DNA of 64,000 nt from G963664115 sp965263045 (GTDB taxonomy: Bacteria > Acidobacteriota > Terriglobia > 20CM-2-55-15). Below the pieces are notes generated by a model that ran no database searches, had not been told where the DNA came from, and saw only the letters and a program-made list of their open reading frames with translations. Below, piece by piece: positions 32,526 through 41,362 of this stretch. The translations under genes were made by a program, and so were the position numbers. Within the stretch, counting starts at the first letter, position 1, and each line of letters begins with the position of its first letter. Location of the stretch: contig CBDHGK010000041.1 of the NCBI GenBank assembly GCA_965263045.1, positions 4,650,001-4,714,000 of the forward strand. The letters are read 5' to 3'.

Positions 32526-34961
32526 TTACCCAACGACGAGGTTCAGAATCTTGTTCTTGACGTAGATCTTCTTCCGAATCTCCTTGCCCTCCAGATGCCG
32601 GCCGACGAGAGCGCTTTCCATAGCGGCACCCAGGACAACCGATTCTTCGGAATCCGAGTCTACAGTGACCGTGTCGCGTAGCTTGCCGTTGATCTGAACG
32701 GCCACGGTAACGCTGTCGAATCGGGTATAGCCTTCATCCCAGGAGGGCCATTTCTGTTTGAAAATCGAAGGTTCGTGGCCCGTGGTCACCCACAGTTCCT
32801 CGGCGAAGTGGGGTGCAAAAGGAGACATCAGAATCAGGAACACCTCGACGGTCTCCCGGTCGGGCGCGTCGCCGGTCGCGAGCATTTCGTTGAGGAATTC
32901 CATCATCGTGCTGATCACGGTATTGAGTCGAAAGGATTCGAGCCGTTCGGTGACTTTTTTCACGAGGATATGGCGCTGAGTCAATATCGGGCGGGCGGGC
33001 GTCTCAGACCAGGCGCCATTGTGGTCGAGAACCCAGGCCCAGGCGCGTTTCAGAAATCGATGGACCCCATCAATGCCCCGGTCGCTCCATTCGGCGTCCA
33101 TTTCGGGCGGGCCGACAAAGAGCTCATACAGCCGCAACGAGTCACACCCATGGCTTCGAACCAGATCGTCGGGGTTGACGATGTTGCCTTTCGATTTGGA
33201 CATTTTCTCAACACGCCCACCTGTCCCCTTGCGCGTAATCATCCCCTGGTTCAGAAGACGGGTGAATGGCTCTTCGAACTCGACCACGTCGATGTCGTAG
33301 AGGAACATCGTAAAAAAACGCGCGTAAAGAAGATGCAGGATGGCGTGTTCGACCCCGCCGACATACATGTCGACAGGCAGCCAGACTTTCCCCGATTCGT
33401 TCAGCAGGTGGTCCCCGTCGTGGGGTGAGGTATAACGCAGGAAGTACCAGGACGACCCCGCCCACTGCGGCATGACGTCGGTTTCACGACGGCCTTCTCC
33501 GCCGCAACCCGGACACGCCACCCGCACCCACTCTTCGATGGCTGCCAGTGGCGACTCGCCCGTGCCGGTGGGTTCGTAGCGGTCCACCTCCGGCAAGCGG
33601 ACCGGAAGTTCGGCTTCGTCGACAGGCAAAGCCCCACACTGGCTGCAGTGGATGATTGGTATGGGCTCGCCCCAGTAACGCTGTCGCGAAAAGACCCAGT
33701 CGCGCAGCCGAAACTGAATGGTTCCCCGACCCAGATGCCTGTCTTCGAGAAACGCGATGATCGACTTCCGGCCGGCGGCGGAGTCCATACCGGTGAAGGC
33801 TCCCGACTGGATCATTTCTCCGTCGCCGGTGAACGCCGCTTCGGAGACGCCCTGCCCGGAAGCGATGACTTCACGAATCTCCAGGTCAAACTTACGGGCA
33901 AACTCGAAATCCCGTTCGTCGTGGGCGGGCACGGCCATAATCGCGCCAGTCCCATAGCCAATGAGGACGTAGTCGGCAACCCATATGGGAATCTGTTCCC
34001 CGTTTACGGGGTTGACGGCGTAGGAGCCGGTGAACAGACCGGACTTCTCCTTTGTCAGGGTCGTCCGGTCAACGTCCGACCGGTTTCGAGCCGCCTCGAT
34101 ATAGGCGGTGACTTCGGCGGACCGGTCGATTGTGGTCAGGGTATGCACCAACGGATGTTCCGGCGCCAGTACCATGTAGGTGGCGCCGAACAGTGTGTCG
34201 GCACGGGTCGTGAAAATGACCAACGGATGCGCGTTGCCGGCCGGATCCAGGGCGGTGAACGTCGCTTCCGCACCTTCGGACCGCCCGATCCAGTTCCGCT
34301 GCATCGTCTTGACCTTTTCGGGCCATTCCAGTCCTTCTAATCCATCCAGCAATCGGTCCGCGTACTTCGTGATCCGCAGCATCCACTGCCGCATGTCTTT
34401 CTTGCCGACGAGGGTTCCGCACCGCTCACACCCGCCGCCGACCACTTCTTCATTGGCGAGTCCGGTCTTGCAGCTGGGACACCAGTTGATCGGCATTTCG
34501 GTCTGGTAGGCCAGGCCTTCCTTGAACATCCTGACGAAAATCCATTGCGTCCACTTGTAGTAGTCCGGATCCGTCGTGTCGATCTCACGCGTCCAGTCGT
34601 ACATGGGGCTCATCTCGGTGAGCTGCCGCTTGAAAGTTTCGATATTCCGCCGGGTGTTGATCGCCGGATGGATTCCGTTTTTTATAGCGTCGTTTTCGGC
34701 AGGAAGACCGAATGCGTCCCATCCCATGGGATGCAGGACGTTAAAACCTTGCAGCACCTTGTAACGCGACCATGCGTCGGGAAGGACATAGCTGCGCCAG
34801 TGACCGACATGGAGGCCGGCACCCGAGGTGTATGGAAACATGTCCAGGCAAAAGTACTTGGGACGCGGATCGTCGTCCCGGGTCTCGTAGAGGTTCGTCT
34901 CAACCCAATAGCGACGCCACTTGGCTTCGATTTCCCTGAAGTCGTATACAACGTCAGACAT
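32526..34961 (-). CDS. leuS: Leucine--tRNA ligase
   Basis: 811-residue class I synthetase. HIGH-type motif as HVGHWRSYVLPDAWSRYKVL, then HPMGWDAFGLPAENDAI; zinc-type CPSCKTGLANEEVVGGGCER; CP1 editing domain about 220-410 including FTTRADTLFGATYMVLAPEH; KMSKSKGN near residue 570; C-terminal anticodon and LeuRS-specific domains ending in IYVKNKILNLVVG. A 28-bp palindrome lies just upstream of its start, between it and the RNase HI gene. Confidence 0.97.
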   Translation of the reverse strand: MSDVVYDFREIEAKWRRYWVETNLYETRDDDPRPKYFCLDMFPYTSGAGLHVGHWRSYVLPDAWSRYKVLQGFNVLHPMGWDAFGLPAENDAIKNGIHPAINTRRNIETFKRQLTEMSPMYDWTREIDTTDPDYYKWTQWIFVRMFKEGLAYQTEMPINWCPSCKTGLANEEVVGGGCERCGTLVGKKDMRQWMLRITKYADRLLDGLEGLEWPEKVKTMQRNWIGRSEGAEATFTALDPAGNAHPLVIFTTRADTLFGATYMVLAPEHPLVHTLTTIDRSAEVTAYIEAARNRSDVDRTTLTKEKSGLFTGSYAVNPVNGEQIPIWVADYVLIGYGTGAIMAVPAHDERDFEFARKFDLEIREVIASGQGVSEAAFTGDGEMIQSGAFTGMDSAAGRKSIIAFLEDRHLGRGTIQFRLRDWVFSRQRYWGEPIPIIHCSQCGALPVDEAELPVRLPEVDRYEPTGTGESPLAAIEEWVRVACPGCGGEGRRETDVMPQWAGSSWYFLRYTSPHDGDHLLNESGKVWLPVDMYVGGVEHAILHLLYARFFTMFLYDIDVVEFEEPFTRLLNQGMITRKGTGGRVEKMSKSKGNIVNPDDLVRSHGCDSLRLYELFVGPPEMDAEWSDRGIDGVHRFLKRAWAWVLDHNGAWSETPARPILTQRHILVKKVTERLESFRLNTVISTMMEFLNEMLATGDAPDRETVEVFLILMSPFAPHFAEELWVTTGHEPSIFKQKWPSWDEGYTRFDSVTVAVQINGKLRDTVTVDSDSEESVVLGAAMESALVGRHLEGKEIRKKIYVKNKILNLVVG

Positions 34962-34975
34962 CGTTTCTCAAAAAA

Positions 34976-35053
34976 GGGGTCAGAGCCCTATTTCCCCTAT
35001 TTTGCCGTACATCTATTCCAGTTTTAAAATAGGGGAAATAGGGCTCTGACCCC
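34976..35053. repeat. Perfect 28-bp palindromic (REP-like) element
   Basis: Left arm 34976-35003 (starts GGGGTCAGAGCCCTATTTCC) and right arm 35026-35053 are exact reverse complements around a 22-nt loop. It sits between leuS and the RNase HI gene. A solo, slightly diverged arm occurs at 55394-55416. The motif resembles REP sequences associated with Y1 transposases. Confidence 0.85.
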
Positions 35054-35055
35054 AA

Positions 35056-35460
35056 TTAATCCCAATCTATCTGATTTCCCTTGGAATCCATGGCGTCGTT
35101 GGCCAGGCGGTCGGCTTCCACGTTCAACTCGCGGCGGACATGCTCGATAGAGAAATCGGGGATCAACGTGATCCACCGGATGGCACTTTGATACAGTGGG
35201 CGGATGTTTTCGTTCCGCACCTTGTAACTTCCCTGAATCTGTTTGACGACGAGTTCGGAATCGGAGAACACCTTCAGAGCGTCGGAGCGTTGGGCCACCG
35301 CAAACTTCAGCGCAAGAATCAGCGCCGAGTACTCTGCAAAATTGTTCGTCTGTGTTCCAACGTATTCCGCGATCCGGGCCACGCCCGGAAAATACACGCC
35401 GATGCCGGCAGGTCCCGGATTTCCCCTGGAACCGCCATCGATATAGACCTCCAGGGTCAT
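35056..35460 (-). CDS. rnhA: Ribonuclease HI family protein
   Basis: 134 residues, cleaving RNA in RNA-DNA hybrids. The four catalytic acidic residues are in place: Asp8 (VYIDGGSRGNPGPAGIG), Glu43 (NNFAEYSALILAL), Asp67 (VFSDSELVVKQIQG) and Asp117 (ELNVEADRLAND). It lacks the basic protrusion of the E. coli enzyme, as in many bacterial RNase HI relatives. Overlaps the zinc-ribbon gene upstream by 4 bp, a pairing common in bacteria. Confidence 0.92.
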   Translation of the reverse strand: MTLEVYIDGGSRGNPGPAGIGVYFPGVARIAEYVGTQTNNFAEYSALILALKFAVAQRSDALKVFSDSELVVKQIQGSYKVRNENIRPLYQSAIRWITLIPDFSIEHVRRELNVEADRLANDAMDSKGNQIDWD

Positions 35461-36188
35461 ACTACTTCGAAGGGGTGATCCAGGTTTTCCGGATCGTATA
35501 GGATGCGACGGCAGCTCTCACACGTAATGATGTTGTCGTTCCTGCGCACTTCCTGAAAGACCTGCGGACGCAAGCGGACGTTGCACACGGCGCAGGCTTC
35601 GTCCCTGACGGATGCGATTGCGATTCCGCCGCGTGCATTCCGGACACGTTCGTAACGCGAGAGCAAATCCTCGGCGATATCTTTTTCGAGACTCGTTCGT
35701 TCTTCGAGATAGGCCTCAAGCGTCGCCGTGTCCTGGCGATTCACCTCTTCCAGTCGTACCCGTTCGGTTTGAACTGTTTTTTCGTCTTCATTGAGGACGG
35801 TCTCGGCAGTCTTCAAATCCTGGGCCAGAGCTTCGGACTGTTCCATGCGCGCAAGGATCTGATCTTCCTCCGAACTGATCGCCTCCTGGCTGTACTCGAT
35901 CTCCTTGACCATCGCCTTGTATTCCACGTTGGTCTTCACCGACATCAACTGATCCCGGTACTTGGAAATCTTCGCCTCAAGATCCGCGACTTTGGATTCC
36001 AGTTCCTTGCGACCGGATAAATTGTTCTTGATCGCGTCTTTTGCCTGTTCCACCCCGGCAACCGCATTGTTCAGTTTTTCGTCCAGAGCCCTGGACTTCG
36101 CGGGAAACGCGCCAGTGGTCGCACGCAGTTCCTGGATGGCCAGATCAACAGCCTGCAGTCGGATCAGCTTCTTCAGGTCAACATGCAT
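35457..36188 (-). CDS. Coiled-coil protein with C4 zinc ribbon
   Basis: 243 residues. Residues 1-190 are a long helical hairpin/coiled coil; the end is a zinc ribbon with CAVCNVRLRPQVF and ITCESCRRILYDPEN. This matches the CT398/zf-RING_7-like family, implicated by structure and interactions in transcription or secretion but without a settled role. The ATGA overlap with the RNase HI gene suggests joint translation. Confidence 0.88.
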   Translation of the reverse strand: MHVDLKKLIRLQAVDLAIQELRATTGAFPAKSRALDEKLNNAVAGVEQAKDAIKNNLSGRKELESKVADLEAKISKYRDQLMSVKTNVEYKAMVKEIEYSQEAISSEEDQILARMEQSEALAQDLKTAETVLNEDEKTVQTERVRLEEVNRQDTATLEAYLEERTSLEKDIAEDLLSRYERVRNARGGIAIASVRDEACAVCNVRLRPQVFQEVRRNDNIITCESCRRILYDPENLDHPFEVV

Positions 36189-36363
36189 ACTGGCGGACTG
36201 CGTCAGGCGGGGCGATCGGGTGGAGCGCAGCCGGGACGCTCGTGTCTTTTATCGTTTCTCTCATCGTGTCCTGAGTCGTTTCTCTCATCCCGCTACCTGT
36301 CTCTGGCTATGCCTCCCTGGCCACGACTCACCTTCGAAAACTCCCTGATTTCTTGTTCCAAAA

Positions 36364-36437
36364 TGGGCCCAGTAGGACTCGAACCTACGACAACCCGGTT
36401 ATGAGCCGGGGGCTCTAACCGACTGAGCTATGGGCCC
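36364..36437 (-). tRNA. tRNA with CAU anticodon (Ile2 or elongator Met)
   Basis: A 74-nt cloverleaf: acceptor GGGCCCA/TGGGCCC, D-arm GCTCAGTCGGTTAGAGC, anticodon arm CCGGCTCATAACCGG with CAU, and T-arm GTAGGTTCGAGTCCTAC. CCA is not encoded. The CCGGCTCATAACCGG arm and overall sequence resemble lysidine-modified tRNA-Ile2 more than elongator Met, but the anticodon alone cannot decide. An initiator is excluded by the paired G1-C72. Located downstream of rpoD on the same strand. Confidence 0.93.
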
Positions 36438-36615
36438 GAAGCGCGGATTTCACAGATTGTACGGACTAAGAAATCAGGTAATCTGAGGATCGCTCACCCA
36501 CAGTTTGGTCAATGCCGTGTTGCGCATCATAACCAAACAGCGCGCTCTCAAACAACCTTATCAGCATAAAACATCCGTGAGATCCGTGGCTCAATTCCTC
36601 GGCATCATTCGAGTC

Positions 36616-38322
36616 TCATTCGCGACCAGTTCCATCGAGGAAGGCTCTCAACCTTCGGCTCCGGCTGGGATGCCTCAACTTTCGGAGCGCCTTGGCTTCG
36701 ATCTGCCGAATCCGCTCACGCGTCACGGCAAAATTCTGCCCCACTTCTTCCAGCGTGTGCTCGGTCCCGTCTTCCAGACCGAAACGCATCTTGATCACTC
36801 GCTCTTCGCGCGGCGTCAGCGTGTTCAGAACCTGCTCGGTCATTTCCTTCAAGTTGACGTTGATGACGGCGTCTGACGGAGACACCACACCCCGGTCTTC
36901 GATAAAATCACCCAGATGCGAATCTTCCTCTTCGCCAATCGGCGTTTCCAGCGAAATCGGTTCCTGGGCAATCTTTCGTACCTTCCGCACCTTGGAAACG
37001 TCGATGTCCATCCGCTCGGCGATCTCTTCGCTGGTCGGTTCCCGTCCCAATTCCTGGACCAGCGCACGCGATGTACGGATCAACTTGTTGATCGTCTCGA
37101 TCATGTGGACCGGTATGCGGATCGTTCTCGCCTGATCGGCAATGGCGCGGGTGATCGCCTGCCGGATCCACCATGTTGCATACGTTGAGAACTTATAGCC
37201 TCGCCGGTACTCGAATTTATCGACGGCTTTCATCAAACCGATGTTTCCTTCCTGTATCAGGTCCAGAAACTGTAATCCGCGGTTCGTATATTTCTTGGCT
37301 ATCGATACGACCAGTCTCAGGTTGGCTTCGACCAGTTCCCGCTTGGCATTCTCGGCCTCGATCTGACCGCGAACAATAGTCTGCAGGGTCCTCCGGACCT
37401 CCAGAACCGTCGTTTTATTGTCTGCTTCGAAGGCTTTGAGCTTGTGCTTGACTGCCCGGATTTCTTTCTGGACGTTCTTACGATAGTCCTTCTTTGTGTG
37501 ATCCGCCTTGCGTTGTAACCGGGCTAACTCGCGTTCGAGCGGTCGAACGGTGCTAACAGCCTCACGGACGAGAAGTATCAAGGCCATTTTCTTGTTGACC
37601 GAGTAGGCCAGGCTCCGAACCAGGAGGGACACCTTTACCCGATGCCGCCCGAGTTTCCAGCGCGCCTTCCTGTGTTCCTTGGGCTTTCGGCTCTTAGGGA
37701 TGGAATTCAGTTTGGCCAGAAGGGTGTTCGTCCGCCGGTATCCTTTCCCGATCTTAGCAATGGTATCAACCGTTTCAGCATGCTTCGCCTCTATTCTGTC
37801 TTCGGTAAGATCGTCCTCCTTAAACTGAATAATGTCCTTGATAATGCTGGGATCTTTCTTGAGCTCATCGCCCACACTCATGATGTTTCGAATGACAATC
37901 GGTGAGCGGGACACGGCCTGGAGTACGCGCAACTGGCCGCGTTCGATCCTCTTGGCAATTTCGACCTCCCCGTCACGCGTCAGCAGCGGCACCGTACCCA
38001 TTTCCCGGAGGTACATTCGAACCGGGTCGTTCGTTTTCTCGAGTGCGCCTGGAGTCAAATCCAGTTCGACGTTGGCCGGTTTTGCATCACCCTCTGCCTT
38101 TTTTTCGCGGGTGACCTTGTCTGAAGCGAAAGACTGGTCTTCAGTCTCGATGACTTCGATTCCGACAGTAGCGAACGCTACGAAGAGTTCCTCAAGATCC
38201 TCGGCCGAAGCAGTGACTTCGGGCGGCAGGATGTTGCTGACTTCGTCGTAGAGTAGGTACCCCTTCTCCTTCCCCATGTCGATCAGCTTTTGAACTTCAT
38301 CGTACTTTTCTTCGATTTTCAT
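36616..38322 (-). CDS. rpoD: RNA polymerase primary sigma factor RpoD
   Basis: 568 residues. Region 1.1 (1-75), region 1.2 (PVRMYLREMGTVPLLTRDGE), a non-conserved basic segment, region 2 (RLVVSIAKKYTNRGLQFLDL, EYRRGYKFSTYATWWIRQAI), region 3 (IPVHMIETINKLIRTSRALV) and region 4 with the -35 helix-turn-helix (TLEEVGQNFAVTRERIRQIE). GGAGG lies five bases before the ATG. It follows dnaG on the same strand (the classical macromolecular-synthesis order) with a 180-bp spacer that should hold a promoter. Confidence 0.97.
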   Translation of the reverse strand: MKIEEKYDEVQKLIDMGKEKGYLLYDEVSNILPPEVTASAEDLEELFVAFATVGIEVIETEDQSFASDKVTREKKAEGDAKPANVELDLTPGALEKTNDPVRMYLREMGTVPLLTRDGEVEIAKRIERGQLRVLQAVSRSPIVIRNIMSVGDELKKDPSIIKDIIQFKEDDLTEDRIEAKHAETVDTIAKIGKGYRRTNTLLAKLNSIPKSRKPKEHRKARWKLGRHRVKVSLLVRSLAYSVNKKMALILLVREAVSTVRPLERELARLQRKADHTKKDYRKNVQKEIRAVKHKLKAFEADNKTTVLEVRRTLQTIVRGQIEAENAKRELVEANLRLVVSIAKKYTNRGLQFLDLIQEGNIGLMKAVDKFEYRRGYKFSTYATWWIRQAITRAIADQARTIRIPVHMIETINKLIRTSRALVQELGREPTSEEIAERMDIDVSKVRKVRKIAQEPISLETPIGEEEDSHLGDFIEDRGVVSPSDAVINVNLKEMTEQVLNTLTPREERVIKMRFGLEDGTEHTLEEVGQNFAVTRERIRQIEAKALRKLRHPSRSRRLRAFLDGTGRE

Positions 38323-38502
38323 GATCCTCCAGGTACTAATAGCCTTTTATATGAAGCATTTGTGCGTGATCGCCGCGCTCGGTTAGGCAGCCGGTTCCGG
38401 TGATAAGTCACGTGGACACATATCAACAGGTACCTAAAAATAGGCCCGAGCGACTCAATTTCAAGGGTTTAAGTACATTTTTTCAATAAGTTGACTATTT
38501 TT

Positions 38503-40221
38503 TTACTGCATCGCCCTGAGGCGCGTTTTCTCCATGACGATCTTCATCTGTCGCCGCACCAGGTCGGGAGGCGCGGCCCCGGATTTGTAAGTTTCCAGTT
38601 GTTCGCGGATCTCCCTCTCTGTTTTGACGAGATGATCCTGATAGAGTTGCCCCATCGACACGATTGCAACCTCCGGAGATATCTTTCCAAACGGCTCGAC
38701 GGCCGCCGCCCGGACTTCCCGTTCGAGCTCGACATTATTCGATCCTTCCAGAACCACATCGATATTCACGCCGGGCGAACGAATGAGCTTTTCGATGATG
38801 GCCCCCGCCCAGATGCCCGAGAGAAACTCACCCCCGAGAAAGTCACCCCCAATGAACGGCTCAAGCGAGGCGGCCACTGCGGGATCCTGGAGCATCGCCT
38901 GAATGATCTGCTTTTCGGCCAGCGTCAGCTTCTGTTTCCGATCGCTCAAGTCCATCGGTGCCGCCGGCTTCCTTCCGGCCTTGAGTTGATCCATGATCAG
39001 GTCCGCCGGCAATCCGAATTTCTGACTGACAACCCGTGTGATTTCCAGTTGAACGACGCGATCTGAAATCGTTGCCACGTACTCGAGGATCTCTCCAACG
39101 ACCCGGGATTTCACTTCCGGCCGGGAGAGATCGACTTCAGCCTGAGCCCGGGAGATGAGGTGCTCCCAGAAGTACGGCGCCCGATCCAACTCACGGCGAT
39201 ATGCCTCGGCCCCCTCTTTCCGGACAAAATCATCGGGATCCATGCCACCCGGCAAGGTGAGTATCCGAACCGTCAATCCCCGTTCGAGCAGGAGTTGGAT
39301 CGACCGCTTGGCCGCGTTCTGGCCCGCGGCATCGGGGTCATAGTTGACGATCACCTCAGGAACATAGCGCCTCAGAATCCCAACCTGGGCTGCGGTCAGA
39401 CTCGTTCCGCAGGATGCCACGACGTTCTCAATCCCGTTCTGATGCAGGCTCAGGCAGTCGAAATAACCCTCGACCACCACCATCTGACCGGCCTTTCGAG
39501 CGGCGTTCCTGGCCAGGTGCAGGCCATATAGGACATACGACTTCGAGTAAAGCGCAGATTCCGGCGAATTCAGATATTTTGGCTGACCGTCGCCAATGAT
39601 GCGCCCACCAAAGGCGATCACCTTCCCTCGCTCGTTCCAGATCGGGAACATCAGGCGACGGCGAAACCGATCGTATACCTCGCCACTGTCATTGCTCTGA
39701 AAGAGGCCGGAGTGCAATGGGTCCCTCGGATTCAGTGTCTTCAACAGCCCATAAGCCGGTGCGTAACCCAGACCAAATCGCTCGACGAATTCCGGCCGAA
39801 TCCGGCGATCCTCAAGTATCTTGCGGGCGCGGGCCGCTTCCGGTTTGCTCAGCTGGCGGGCGAAATACGTCTCAGCCTGTGCGTAGATCTCCAGGAGGTC
39901 TGCGCGTTCCCTGGCCGAACGGTCGTTCTTGGCGGGAACCTTGGGCAACGGTATGCCGCACTTTTCAGCCACGATCTGGATCGATTCCGGGAAACTGACT
40001 CCCTCATTCAGCATCACGAATTTGAAAACGTCACCCCCGACTCCGCAGCCGAAACAATGAAAGATCTGCTTCTCTGCGTGCACGGAAAAGGAGGGCGTTT
40101 TCTCAGAATGAAACGGACAGAGTCCCTTCAATGCCTTACCCGTCCCTTTTAACGTTACGTGATCGGAAACCACGCGCACGATATCGGCGGACATGCGAAT
40201 TGATTCAGCTAAATTGCTCAT
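38503..40221 (-). CDS. dnaG: DNA primase DnaG
   Basis: 572 residues; makes RNA primers for replication. Zinc domain CPFHSEKTPSFSVHAEKQ and FHCFGCGVGGDVFKF; RNA polymerase core; TOPRIM metal site VVEGYFDCLSLHQNG and VNYDPDAAGQNA; a C-terminal region (about 430-572) that should bind DnaB helicase. The start MSNLAESIRMSADIVRVVSD fits the family. It diverges from the aldolase gene. Confidence 0.96.
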   Translation of the reverse strand: MSNLAESIRMSADIVRVVSDHVTLKGTGKALKGLCPFHSEKTPSFSVHAEKQIFHCFGCGVGGDVFKFVMLNEGVSFPESIQIVAEKCGIPLPKVPAKNDRSARERADLLEIYAQAETYFARQLSKPEAARARKILEDRRIRPEFVERFGLGYAPAYGLLKTLNPRDPLHSGLFQSNDSGEVYDRFRRRLMFPIWNERGKVIAFGGRIIGDGQPKYLNSPESALYSKSYVLYGLHLARNAARKAGQMVVVEGYFDCLSLHQNGIENVVASCGTSLTAAQVGILRRYVPEVIVNYDPDAAGQNAAKRSIQLLLERGLTVRILTLPGGMDPDDFVRKEGAEAYRRELDRAPYFWEHLISRAQAEVDLSRPEVKSRVVGEILEYVATISDRVVQLEITRVVSQKFGLPADLIMDQLKAGRKPAAPMDLSDRKQKLTLAEKQIIQAMLQDPAVAASLEPFIGGDFLGGEFLSGIWAGAIIEKLIRSPGVNIDVVLEGSNNVELEREVRAAAVEPFGKISPEVAIVSMGQLYQDHLVKTEREIREQLETYKSGAAPPDLVRRQMKIVMEKTRLRAMQ

Positions 40222-40528
40222 TTGGGGTGGCGGGCCGTTTCAAGAATACGCGAATCGAACAATTTTACTATCGTCGCAGAAAATAGCAACACTGCTGTCT
40301 ACGGTGTGGTGATTCCGGCGGTCGTGGGGGACTTGAAGAACCGCAGGCCGAAGTCCCAGAGACCGGGGACGTGTTGAAGCGGGCAGATATCGAATCGGCG
40401 AAGAGACGCAGTCATCGAGTGCTCGTTTTCTCCCCGGCGTCTGTGGCCCCTTTGTTCCTTCGTTGAGTATTCTACCCGTGCAAACCATGTAGAATACCGC
40501 CCGACGAAGTCTCCAGGGAGCCAACATC
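40222..40528. other. Divergent intergenic region dnaG/aldolase with an inverted repeat
   Basis: 307 bp. Contains GTATTCTAC (40467-40475) and GTAGAATAC (40489-40497), a perfect 9-bp inverted repeat with 13-nt spacing 32 bp before the aldolase start, possibly an operator or leader hairpin. GGGACTT...AAGTCCC near 40328-40357 is another short stem. No gene is seen. Confidence 0.4.
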
Positions 40529-41296
40529 GTGGACCTGCCGATCAACACTTTCAAACACGCTCTCAAAAAAGGGAAGCCACAGATCGGCCTGTGGTCGACC
40601 CTGGCCAATGCCTATGCCGCTGAACTGCTTGCCGGCTCGGGCTTCGACTGGCTGTTGCTGGATGTGGAGCATGCCCCCAACGACCTCCACTCGATTCTCG
40701 CCCAACTCCAGGCCATCGCTCCGTATCCTACCCATCCGGTGGTGCGCGTTCCGTGGAACGACATGGTCGACGTCAAGCGCATGCTCGACATCGGCGCCCA
40801 GAGCCTGCTGATTCCTTATGTCCAGACCGAAGAGGAAGCCCGCAGAGCCGTCGAGCACACCCGATATCCGCCCGAGGGCGTGCGCGGGATGGGTTCCATG
40901 TTTCGCGCTGACCGTTTCGGGAGTGTTGTCGACTACAACAATCGGGCCGCCGGGGAACTGTGTCTTCTGGTTCAGATCGAAACCAAAACCGGACTCGAAA
41001 ATCTCCAGAGCATCGCCTCGGTCGAAGGCGTCGACGGTGTGTTCATCGGTCCGCGGGACTTGCATGCGTCGCTCGGTTACCGCGGGGAGACCGCCCACCC
41101 CGCAGTCAAACCCATCATTGACGACGCGATTCGCCGCATCCTCCAGACTGGAAAAGCGGCCGGCATTTTGACAGGTATCGAAGACGACGCCCGCCACTGG
41201 TTGGACCTCGGATGTCAGTTCGTGGCCGTGGGTGCCGATGCGGCGATCCTTGCACGTGAGTCGACGAAACTGGCTAAGCGGTTCAGGACAGGCTGA
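40529..41296 (+). CDS. HpcH/HpaI-family aldolase
   Basis: 255-residue class II pyruvate aldolase. GTG start with AGGGAG nine bases upstream. Motifs: LLLDVEHAPNDLHS (active-site His), GAQSLLIPYVQTEEEA, VRGMGSMFRADRFG, VQIETKTGLEN (metal Glu) and FIGPRDLHASLGY (metal Asp). The family cleaves 2-keto-3-deoxy-sugar acids or 4-hydroxy-2-oxo acids, including in hydroxyphenylacetate catabolism, but no pathway partner genes are nearby, so the substrate is open. Confidence 0.9.
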   Translation: MDLPINTFKHALKKGKPQIGLWSTLANAYAAELLAGSGFDWLLLDVEHAPNDLHSILAQLQAIAPYPTHPVVRVPWNDMVDVKRMLDIGAQSLLIPYVQTEEEARRAVEHTRYPPEGVRGMGSMFRADRFGSVVDYNNRAAGELCLLVQIETKTGLENLQSIASVEGVDGVFIGPRDLHASLGYRGETAHPAVKPIIDDAIRRILQTGKAAGILTGIEDDARHWLDLGCQFVAVGADAAILARESTKLAKRFRTG

Positions 41297-41362
41297 ACAG
41301 TCCACCTCCGGATGCCCTGTTCCCGGGCTGAATGAAATCTCCCCGCTAGTGGCCTGTAGCAG

